A DNA stretch of 5,031 bases from positions 1-5,031 of the forward strand of contig CBFIHR010000146.1 in assembly GCA_965662365.1 (NCBI GenBank). Reading direction: 5' to 3'. A program made the position numbers and the translations under genes. Shown in pieces: positions 1 through 5,031 of this stretch (position 1 is the first letter of the stretch; every line of letters starts with the position of its first letter). The DNA is from CAWVWD01 sp965662365. GTDB taxonomy: Bacteria; Bacteroidota; Bacteroidia; Chitinophagales; Saprospiraceae. The notes under the pieces are model-generated. The model had not been told where the DNA came from, made no database searches, and was given only the letters and a program-made list of their open reading frames with translations.

Positions 1-10
1 TGTCTTTTTT

Positions 11-27
11 GATGTTGGAGTTTTTTT
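11..27 (+). terminator. Probable 3' half of an upstream gene's terminator (cut by window edge)
   Basis: The string TTGGAG followed by seven T (15-27) is identical over 13 bases to the right arm and T-tract of the complete terminator at 1262-1299. The matching left arm (CTCCAA or similar after an A-run) would lie before base 1 and cannot be seen. I infer that this is the end of a rho-independent terminator for a plus-strand gene upstream of the window. It could also be a chance T-rich stretch. Confidence 0.35.
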
Positions 28-180
28 ATTTCTATTAAAATTAACTATCTTACTCGAAAGAAGTAAAAATGTTTAATTCACTTCTTCTTACATTAATTTT
101 GTTATTATTATCTATAAATACATAGCGGGATGCATGCAGGTTTGTTGTTTGCATTCTTATGTCAAATCAATTAGAGAAAA
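28..180. other. Non-coding leader region upstream of the 181 gene
   Basis: This very AT-rich stretch shows no convincing coding frame. It holds a candidate -7 promoter element at 94-101 and a TGCATGCA palindrome at 131-138, and it ends in an A-rich ATG context. A 7-bp inverted repeat (58-64 with 80-86) has a 15-nt loop and no T-tract, so I give it no role. The last bases before the start (CAATTAGAGAAAAATG) resemble those before the pseudogene at 915 (CAACTAGAAAAAATG), so the relationship between the two units extends a little upstream of the coding part. Confidence 0.5.
94..101 (+). promoter_or_regulatory. Candidate Bacteroidota -7 promoter element for the 181 gene
   Basis: TAATTTTG matches the Bacteroidota primary sigma-factor -7 consensus TAnnTTTG exactly. 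The expected -33 element (TTG or TTTG) is only weakly represented by TTTA at 72-75, with an 18-base spacer. Initiation a few bases downstream would give a leader of roughly 70 bases before the ATG at 181. A short degenerate motif in AT-rich DNA can arise by chance. Confidence 0.35.
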
Positions 181-873
181 ATGAGAACGTACATAACTGA
201 CATAATTCCTAAAATTCAAAGATTCTCACAAAAATTAGACAATCTAACTTTATTGATGAATCAGCATTGGGTTGCAATAGATGATATTGAAAACACAAAA
301 AGCGTTTATATTTTCAGAGAAAATAATGAATTGCTAATCGCCTTAAATGGAAGAGTTGAACGAGCTAAATGGGAATATTTAGGTTTCAACTCTTTATTAG
401 TTGAAAGAGGAAAAGATAGTTTTTTATTCAAGCACGGCTTCTTTGATGAAAATATCCTTGCCTTAAAGCTTGATAGTAAAAATGAGTATGTGTTATTAGT
501 CAATGAAACGAAGTTTAATTTAGAGATAAACTCAATTGATTCAATAAATCAATTTTTAGAAGAGAAATATTTAAATTCTGGTAATAGAGACATTATATCA
601 AAAGAAAAAGAATACGACCCCAAAGTGATTCTACCTGTTGATTTGGAATATAAGATAATTAGAAAGTCAGAAGCATGGGCATTCTCTACTGGAAAATACA
701 TTAAGCACGAAATAATTTTCGAAAATTCAAAATCATTAAAAGGGGAATTCTTTTTTGCAAAAAAGACAGGTAAGTACTTTCACATAACAACAACAAAAAC
801 TTTTTACTTCGGAAATATTGGAGAATGTATCTACAGCCTTTATAAATATTTAACTCAAAAAAATAAAAACTGA
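181..873 (+). CDS. Uncharacterised protein of a Bacteroidota paralogous family (230 aa)
   Basis: This is an intact frame from ATG to TGA with no recognised enzymatic motif, signal peptide or membrane segment, so it is probably a soluble cytoplasmic protein. The N-terminal part (residues 1-115) begins with an amphipathic helix-like stretch, then HWVAID (29-34), YIFR (43-46), LLIALNG (51-57), KWEYLG (63-68), FLFKHGFFDENILAL (81-95) and YVLLVNE (103-109). This alternation of short hydrophobic and polar strands suggests a mainly beta fold. A short helix-like segment (117-130) links to a C-terminal part (145-230) rich in aromatic beta-strand-like sequence. From memory, sequences with the HWV...YIFR...KWEYLG...FKHGFFDENI pattern occur as hypothetical proteins in Bacteroidota, often about 130 aa and lacking the C-terminal part; I know of no assigned function. 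The start at 181 follows an A-rich tract (GAGAAAAATG), usual where Shine-Dalgarno sites are absent. A degraded relative lies 41 bases downstream. The restriction genes further on are separated by a terminator, so a shared role is not shown. Confidence 0.85.
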   Translation: MRTYITDIIPKIQRFSQKLDNLTLLMNQHWVAIDDIENTKSVYIFRENNELLIALNGRVERAKWEYLGFNSLLVERGKDSFLFKHGFFDENILALKLDSKNEYVLLVNETKFNLEINSIDSINQFLEEKYLNSGNRDIISKEKEYDPKVILPVDLEYKIIRKSEAWAFSTGKYIKHEIIFENSKSLKGEFFFAKKTGKYFHITTTKTFYFGNIGECIYSLYKYLTQKNKN

Positions 874-914
874 AGCTAATAATACGTACTTGGCGTTATC
901 TTCAACTAGAAAAA

Positions 915-1151
915 ATGAAGGAATATCTCAAAGGCTGGGTAACCCAAATAAAGGATTACAGCTTAAAACTAAACAAACTATTCAAATTGTATAACTACCC
1001 TTGGGTACTGATAAATGAAGCTAACGATTTTACAAAAATATTTTTTCGATAAAAGGAGAAATTGATTATCTCTTGAAATGAAGTTATTTCAGATGTTAAC
1101 AGAATACAAGACTTTTTAAAGCCTCAATTCCCTGAAGAATTGAAAAAATAA
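915..1151 (+). pseudogene. Decayed paralogue of the 181-873 gene: two in-frame stops and an internal deletion
   Basis: One frame read from the ATG at 915 to TAA at 1149-1151 (79 codons) contains TAA at 1050-1052 and TGA at 1074-1076. Its first 45 residues (starting MKEYLKGWVTQIKDYSLKL) align end to end with residues 1-46 of the 181 gene at about one third identity, sharing the landmarks S16, KL18-19, WV30-31 and a closing F-R pair. After the first stop, KEKLIIS, stop, NEV continues the match to the intact gene's FRENNELLIALNGRV. ISDVNRIQDFL then matches its INSIDSINQFL, so about 55 codons (KWEYLG through FNLE of the intact gene) are missing. The remnant ends about where residue 137 would be, suggesting that the ancestor was a short form without the C-terminal part. 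The frame is preserved across the deletion. The identity is too low for a recent tandem duplication. A 45-residue peptide could still be made from 915-1052, but I think function is unlikely. Confidence 0.8.
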
Positions 1152-1230
1152 TATATGTTGCCAACAAAAGCATAATCGTACATTCTGATTAAAAATCGGG
1201 ACGGCGTTTGTGCATAACCATTAAAAAAAA

Positions 1231-1244
1231 CTTACCCGGGTAAG
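1231..1244. repeat. Perfect 14-bp palindrome, CTTACCCGGGTAAG
   Basis: The two 7-base halves CTTACCC and GGGTAAG are exact reverse complements with no spacer, and the GC-rich centre stands out in AT-rich surroundings. With no loop it is a poor hairpin, so a binding site for a dimeric DNA-binding protein is the more natural reading. It lies about 70-85 bases upstream of the candidate res promoter, on the far side of the terminator. No role is proven. Confidence 0.5.
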
Positions 1245-1261
1245 AAGGTCGCACAGAAATA

Positions 1262-1299
1262 AAAAAAAACTTCAATGCTTCTGTATTGGAGTTTTTTTT
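1262..1299. terminator. Bidirectional rho-independent terminator
   Basis: Eight A (1262-1269), then a stem CTTCAAT (1270-1276) pairing with ATTGGAG (1285-1291) across an 8-base loop, then eight T (1292-1299). All seven core pairs form if one U-G wobble (1272 with 1289) is allowed, and the flanking A and T runs extend the stem. The A-tract and T-tract make it able to work on either strand. On the plus strand it would stop transcripts from the 181 gene and pseudogene before res, so res and mod most likely have their own promoter. Confidence 0.8.
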
Positions 1300-1315
1300 A
1301 GTAAAATCAAAAAAG

Positions 1316-1323
1316 TAACTTTG
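1316..1323 (+). promoter_or_regulatory. Candidate Bacteroidota -7 promoter element for res
   Basis: TAACTTTG is an exact match to TAnnTTTG, placed between the terminator and the res start. Transcription starting about 7 bases downstream would give a leader of only about 20 bases. The -33 region falls in the terminator's T-tract (1292-1299); the nearest TTG (1286-1288) is 27 bases away, longer than the usual spacing, so the upstream half is weak. The position just after a terminator and before a long gene supports the call. Confidence 0.45.
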
Positions 1324-1338
1324 AGAATTATTAAATCA

Positions 1339-1431
1339 ATGAAAGTCAATGACGAAACAAACCAAACAGTTTCAATACGAAATACAGTCTTATCAAGAAA
1401 ATTGTGTCCACAACATTGTCCATCTTTTTGA
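1339..1431 (+). other. Possible out-of-frame leader ORF overlapping the res start (30 codons)
   Basis: An ATG at 1339 lies 10 bases before the res ATG in another frame and opens a 30-codon frame ending at TGA 1429-1431. The 13 bases around it (AAATCAATGAAAG, 1333-1345) are identical to those around the mod start (4319-4331), so it has the sequence context of a used start in this same locus. The encoded peptide (MKVNDETNQTVSIRN...) resembles nothing I know. It may be a competing start that lowers Res translation, or simply chance. Confidence 0.25.
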
Positions 1432-4267
1432 TAAATTTCGACAAAAAGAGGACTTTAATGAGGTCTTAACTAAACATCATAAGGATAATAATTACGATTT
1501 TCCTGTAAGAACAGATTCCAAAAATATTGATGTAATGATGGAAACAGGAACGGGAAAAACGTTTACTTTCATCAAAACCATTTTTGAACTCAATAAAAAT
1601 TTTGGCTACAAAAAATTCATCATTCTTATTCCGACCGTTCCGATTCGTGAAGGAACTAAGACGAACTTAGAAGATACCAAAGAATATTTTAAAAGCTACT
1701 ACGCCAACGAACAGGAAAAGGAAATTGAGCCTTTCGTTTATGAAGGTGGTAATATTTCAGCGGTAGTACAATTCATCAATGCTACGAAGTTATCTGTTTT
1801 GGTAATGACTCCAAGTTCATTTAATAGCAAGGATAATATTCTAAACCGACCTTTAGAAAGAGATATTCATAATCCTGAATTATTCAAACAAAATACGAAG
1901 CCGCCAAAATCCTTTCTGGAATGTTTGAAACGGCTGAATCCTATCGTCATCATGGACGAACCGCACCGTTTTGAAGGGGATGCTTTTAAAAAATACTTTG
2001 AAGGTTTTGAGAATTATTTCCTGCGTTTTGGAGCAACTTTTCCAAAAAAGAAAAATAGTTTGCACTTATCCAATGTCGCTTATGTTTTGGATAGTATCTC
2101 GTCGTTTAGGCAAAGTTTGGTCAAGAAAATTGTGGTTTATACGCAAGATATTATTGAAAATAAAGACACACTTATTGGAATTGAAAAAGTGGGTAGCAAA
2201 AATAAAGCTATCGTGAGCAGACTAACCAATGGTATTATTACTCAAATAGAGTTAGGAATTGGCGACAAGTTCAATGACAAAAACATCAAAAGAATTAACA
2301 AAAACTACATTGTCTTTACAGATGGAACAAGGGAAAATGTAGAATATTCATTGTCTGATGAGTCTTTGCGAACAATGATTCAGCAAACCATTAAAATTCA
2401 TTTTGAAAAAGAAAAAGATTTATTTGAAAAAGGCATAAAAGCACTGACCTTGTTTTTTATGGAAAGTGACACCAAATTGTTTCGTGGTGATAATCCTAAA
2501 ATTAAAATCTTTTTTGAAGAAGAATATATCAAGCAATACAACGAAATCGTAAAAACGTTAGATACCAATTCTGATTATTATAAATATCTTCAAAACGATT
2601 TTGATATAGACAATGAACTACAAGTTCACAAAGGCTATTTTTCAGGAGATAAAGGAAACGCTGACGCAAAAATCAAAGCAGGCGTTAATGAAATTCTACA
2701 AGACAAAAAGAAATTATTATCGTTCGCAAGTCCAACTCGATTTATCTTTTCTATTTGGGCATTACAAGAAGGTTGGGACAATCCGAATGTTTTTACGATT
2801 TGTAAATTATCGAATCAAGGTAGTGAAATTTCTAAATTGCAACAAATCGGGCGAGGTTTACGCATTTCAGTCAATCAAAATTTACAACGAAATACGCTCA
2901 AAAACTTAGACGACGACCAAGAGGAATTTTGGAAAATCAATAACCTTGATGTTGTCGTTTCGAGCAAAGAACGTGGTTTTGTAGAAGCGATTCAAAAAGA
3001 GATTTTAAGTAATTCGTTCTTAGTATCTGAAGTGTTCACAGAACAAGAATTGACTAACATCCTAAAAGAAAAATCGGGTTTTGATGATGATACAGTCGTG
3101 CTATTGATTGACGATGTGCTAAAAGATAATAAACTCATTATACGTAAAGCAATCGTAAACGGACAAAGAGTTTATGAAAGATCTCCTGATTTTTCTAAGC
3201 TGCTAAAAGCCCAAAATCTACCCGAAGAACAAACAAAAGTCCTTGAAAATCTTTTTGCAACGGATACAAATGCTTATGTTCAAAAAGCAGAGAAGAAAAA
3301 GCCTAAGAAAAAGGTCTTCATCAAATCAACGCATTTGCAGGAGTTTAAAAATCTTTGGAATACCATTAATAAAAATGCGTTTTTTGTATTAGACAACCTG
3401 ACGGAAGCTAAGGAAAATCAATTGATACAAAATATTAAAGCAGAAATTGAAGCCTTAAATATTGATGAAATCTTGTTGCAAACGATTCGAGCAGAACTCA
3501 AAGCGGATAAACTCGACAAATTAGACGCTATTTCTAAACAACTGAAAAGTGCCGTTTCACACAAAAGCAAGGTCAACTATTTGGAGTTAGTGCGTAATTT
3601 ATCGAATAGTACTAAAACGCCTATTGCTTTTGTCGTTAAGATTTTTAATGCGTTGAGCGAGGAGTTTAAAAATAAAATGTTATGCAATAATCCCGAACAA
3701 GCACAACGAGAAATCAAGGAAATTATTCATAAAAACTTAATGGCAATGCTGAAAGCCAACGTCAAATATGATAGCATCAACGGCAAGGTTTTACCGAATG
3801 TCTTTGAGGAAGAAAATGGAAAAACGTACTTAAAAACAGGTAGCGTTGGGAAGTTTCAAAAGACCATTGATAAAGATTTTTCTTTGAAAGAAAAGTGGAT
3901 TTTTGAAGAAGTGATTGAGTATGATAGTAACTTTGAGTTGGACATCATCGAGCAAGACCCTGATATGGAAAGTATTGAAATCTTCGGAAAATTGCCTAAA
4001 CTCGAAATCAAAACGCCTTTAGGTAAATACAATCCTGACTTTTGTTATACGATTAAAACGACCGAAGGCAAACAAATTTTCTTAGTCGTGGAAGCGAAAG
4101 GTTATCAATCTTCTACCAAAATTCCGACCGAGCAAAAGGAAAAAATCGAATTTGCGAAGAAGTATTTTGAAGCACTCAACGAACATTACAAAGACCAAAA
4201 CATCAAAGTTTCGTTTAAAGAACGGATCAATAGAACGCAGTTAGCAGCGTTGATAAAAAATGTATAA
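1349..4267 (+). CDS. res: Type III restriction-modification system, Res subunit (helicase-endonuclease)
   Basis: Res is the ATP-dependent translocase and nuclease of a Type III restriction enzyme. It works in the cytoplasm in a complex with Mod, which supplies site recognition, and cuts DNA beside unmethylated sites. At 972 aa it has the family's usual length (about 970). The superfamily 2 motor is intact: Walker A METGTGKT (64-71), Walker B DEPH (203-206, the Type III form of the DEAD box), motif III FGATF (227-231), motif V ALQEGWDNPN (471-480) and motif VI QQIGRGLR (498-505) with the arginine finger region. A lysine-rich segment (646-655) precedes a helical linker region. The C-terminal nuclease shows NPDF (895-898) and EAK (915-917), the PD-ExK catalytic set D897, E915 and K917. 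The start at 1349 is the first in-frame ATG that keeps the TKQFQYEIQSYQENC N-terminus; the ATG at 1339 is out of frame. Mod follows 57 bases downstream on the same strand. No frameshift or lost catalytic residue is visible, so it should be functional. Confidence 0.96.
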   Translation: MTKQTKQFQYEIQSYQENCVHNIVHLFDKFRQKEDFNEVLTKHHKDNNYDFPVRTDSKNIDVMMETGTGKTFTFIKTIFELNKNFGYKKFIILIPTVPIREGTKTNLEDTKEYFKSYYANEQEKEIEPFVYEGGNISAVVQFINATKLSVLVMTPSSFNSKDNILNRPLERDIHNPELFKQNTKPPKSFLECLKRLNPIVIMDEPHRFEGDAFKKYFEGFENYFLRFGATFPKKKNSLHLSNVAYVLDSISSFRQSLVKKIVVYTQDIIENKDTLIGIEKVGSKNKAIVSRLTNGIITQIELGIGDKFNDKNIKRINKNYIVFTDGTRENVEYSLSDESLRTMIQQTIKIHFEKEKDLFEKGIKALTLFFMESDTKLFRGDNPKIKIFFEEEYIKQYNEIVKTLDTNSDYYKYLQNDFDIDNELQVHKGYFSGDKGNADAKIKAGVNEILQDKKKLLSFASPTRFIFSIWALQEGWDNPNVFTICKLSNQGSEISKLQQIGRGLRISVNQNLQRNTLKNLDDDQEEFWKINNLDVVVSSKERGFVEAIQKEILSNSFLVSEVFTEQELTNILKEKSGFDDDTVVLLIDDVLKDNKLIIRKAIVNGQRVYERSPDFSKLLKAQNLPEEQTKVLENLFATDTNAYVQKAEKKKPKKKVFIKSTHLQEFKNLWNTINKNAFFVLDNLTEAKENQLIQNIKAEIEALNIDEILLQTIRAELKADKLDKLDAISKQLKSAVSHKSKVNYLELVRNLSNSTKTPIAFVVKIFNALSEEFKNKMLCNNPEQAQREIKEIIHKNLMAMLKANVKYDSINGKVLPNVFEEENGKTYLKTGSVGKFQKTIDKDFSLKEKWIFEEVIEYDSNFELDIIEQDPDMESIEIFGKLPKLEIKTPLGKYNPDFCYTIKTTEGKQIFLVVEAKGYQSSTKIPTEQKEKIEFAKKYFEALNEHYKDQNIKVSFKERINRTQLAALIKNV

Positions 4268-4275
4268 AATAACTG

Positions 4276-4308
4276 ACGTTTACTAAACTTTTGAAGTTTA
4301 GTAAACGT
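4276..4308. repeat. Perfect 15-bp inverted repeat with 3-base loop between res and mod
   Basis: ACGTTTACTAAACTT (4276-4290), loop TTG (4291-4293), and AAGTTTAGTAAACGT (4294-4308) are exact reverse complements over all 15 pairs; the next outward pair (G4275/A4309) does not form. It starts 8 bases after the res stop codon and ends 16 bases before the mod ATG, so it fills most of the 57-bp gap. There is no T-tract after it, which argues against a standard rho-independent terminator. It could be an RNA stem that tunes or stabilises the ends of the res-mod transcript, an operator for a dimeric regulator, or a copy of a dispersed palindromic repeat. Confidence 0.85.
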
Positions 4309-4324
4309 AGCATTAGACAAATCA

Positions 4325-5031
4325 ATGAAAGATAAACTTATAAAAGAAGGCTACCATATATTAGAAACAGAAAACACGGAAAATAAACTGTTGAACTTTC
4401 TAAAAGAACACTATCCGAGCGTCATCCGTGATAATGAAATCAACCTCAACGAACTCAAAGCCGCAGCAGGTTTGCCGATAGACGAAAAGGTGAACGGTTA
4501 CGGGCTTAACTTCGTCGGTAGAAACTTCGCACGAGCAAAAATCAAACAAAAAACCGAACAAGAACTTAAACTCAATACGACGTTGAGTAAAAACATCGAC
4601 ACCACACAAAACCTTGTGCTGAAAGGCGACAACCTCGATAGCTTGAAAATCCTCAAAAATCACTACACAGGTAAAATCAAGTGTATCTACATCGATCCGC
4701 CTTACAATACATCAAGTGATGAGTTTGTTTATCCCGATAAGTTTAACAAAGAAGAAGCCGAAGTTTTAGGGTTTCAAAACTTGAGCGAAGACGACTACGA
4801 CCGCATGGATTTTTCTTTTAAATCTAAAAAAAGTCATAACGGCTGGCTCGCTTTTATGTATCCTCGCTTACTCTTAGCACGAGATTTACTCTCGAAAGAT
4901 GGCGTTATTTTTATTTCTATTGATGATAATGAACAGGCAAATTTGAAGTTGCTTTGTGATGATGTGTTTGGGGAAGAGAATTTTTTATCGCAAATTACTT
5001 GGCGTAGAACTGATAATCAACCAAACATTGG
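4325..5031 (+). CDS. mod: Type III restriction-modification system, Mod subunit (N6-adenine methyltransferase), 3' truncated by window
   Basis: Mod recognises the target site, transfers a methyl group from AdoMet to adenine N6, and directs Res. The 235 visible codons are open to the window edge, roughly a third of a typical Mod (about 600-650 aa). An N-terminal helical region (1-90) leads to NLVLKGDNLDSLKIL (96-110) and the catalytic motif IYIDPPYNT (121-129). NGWLAFMYPRLLLARDLL (172-189) and GVIFISIDDNE (193-203) follow, both typical of Type III and related beta-class enzymes, in which DPPY precedes the AdoMet-binding FxGxG motif. The sequence stops at ITWRRTDNQPNI (224-235), about where the target recognition domain starts, so specificity cannot be judged. 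The ATG at 4325 is the only reasonable start: an in-frame TGA lies at 4292-4294 with no ATG between. Same strand as res and 57 bases downstream, so probable co-transcription, with a strong inverted repeat in the gap. Base composition looks somewhat more GC-rich than the 181 gene. Confidence 0.95.
   Translation, partial: MKDKLIKEGYHILETENTENKLLNFLKEHYPSVIRDNEINLNELKAAAGLPIDEKVNGYGLNFVGRNFARAKIKQKTEQELKLNTTLSKNIDTTQNLVLKGDNLDSLKILKNHYTGKIKCIYIDPPYNTSSDEFVYPDKFNKEEAEVLGFQNLSEDDYDRMDFSFKSKKSHNGWLAFMYPRLLLARDLLSKDGVIFISIDDNEQANLKLLCDDVFGEENFLSQITWRRTDNQPNI

Larger units (their letters stand above)
1152..1348. other. Non-coding spacer between pseudogene and res
   Basis: This holds no credible gene. 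Landmarks in order are GTTGCCAAC (1157-1165), an ACGGCGTTTGTGCATAACC stretch (1201-1219), a perfect palindrome (1231-1244), a bidirectional terminator (1262-1299), and a TAnnTTTG promoter element (1316-1323). The 11-base string AAAAAAAACTT occurs twice, at 1223-1233 and 1262-1272. Confidence 0.6.

Noticed and set aside
58..86. Inverted repeat AAGAAGT / ACTTCTT upstream of the 181 gene
   Set aside because: Only 7 bp with a 15-base loop and no T-tract; expected by chance in this composition.
306..503. 65-codon minus-strand frame inside the 181-873 gene
   Set aside because: It lies wholly opposite a longer gene supported by a paralogue, has no start context of its own and no family resemblance; a shadow frame.
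1880..2909. Three short frames within res (1880-2065 minus, 1971-2216 plus, 2613-2909 plus)
   Set aside because: They overlap the conserved helicase core in other frames; low complexity and no recognisable motif.
4400..4663. 87-codon minus-strand frame opposite mod
   Set aside because: It lies fully within the conserved N-terminal part of mod and is explained by that gene's codon pattern.
4826..4832. Run of seven A in mod as a possible phase-variation tract
   Set aside because: Type III mod genes can be phase-variable through simple repeats, but seven A in AT-rich coding DNA is ordinary, and no longer tract or tandem repeat is seen in the visible part.
1..5031. CRISPR arrays, insertion sequences, tRNA or rRNA genes
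   Set aside because: No regularly spaced repeats, transposase frame, terminal inverted repeats around a mobile gene, or structural RNA signature was found by eye.

Overview
The window is AT-rich. Both candidate promoters carry a TAnnTTTG -7 element, and the coding starts are preceded by A-rich stretches rather than Shine-Dalgarno sequences. These signs, with the protein sequence style, point to a bacterium of the phylum Bacteroidota, probably a Flavobacteriia or Sphingobacteriia relative. This looks like an accessory region: a restriction-modification system sits next to a small family of uncharacterised genes, one of them decayed.

Layout. Bases 1-180 are non-coding and hold what looks like the tail of an upstream terminator plus a candidate promoter. 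A 230-residue protein of unknown function follows (181-873). At 915-1151 there is a decayed relative of that protein that was not an open frame. It matches the first gene's N-terminus, then has two in-frame stops, then an internal deletion of roughly 55 codons. Bases 1152-1348 are non-coding and hold a 14-bp perfect palindrome, a strong A-stem-loop-T terminator, and a candidate promoter for the next gene.

Bases 1349-4267 encode a complete Type III restriction subunit (Res, 972 aa) with an intact superfamily 2 helicase core and a C-terminal PD-ExK nuclease. After a 57-bp gap containing a perfect 15-bp inverted repeat, the methyltransferase/specificity subunit (Mod) begins at 4325 and runs off the window end. 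Its DPPYNT catalytic motif is visible; the target recognition domain and the AdoMet-binding motif lie outside.

How the genes work together. Res and Mod form a Type III restriction-modification enzyme. Mod recognises and N6-methylates adenine in an asymmetric site. The Mod-Res complex uses ATP to communicate between unmodified sites and cuts nearby DNA. The order here is res then mod, the reverse of the textbook EcoP1I/EcoP15I loci. The 181-873 gene has no demonstrable link to the system and is separated from it by a terminator. I see no clearly new biological system. The best leads are the res-mod hairpin, the reversed gene order, the out-of-frame start just ahead of res, and the uncharacterised gene family with its pseudogene.
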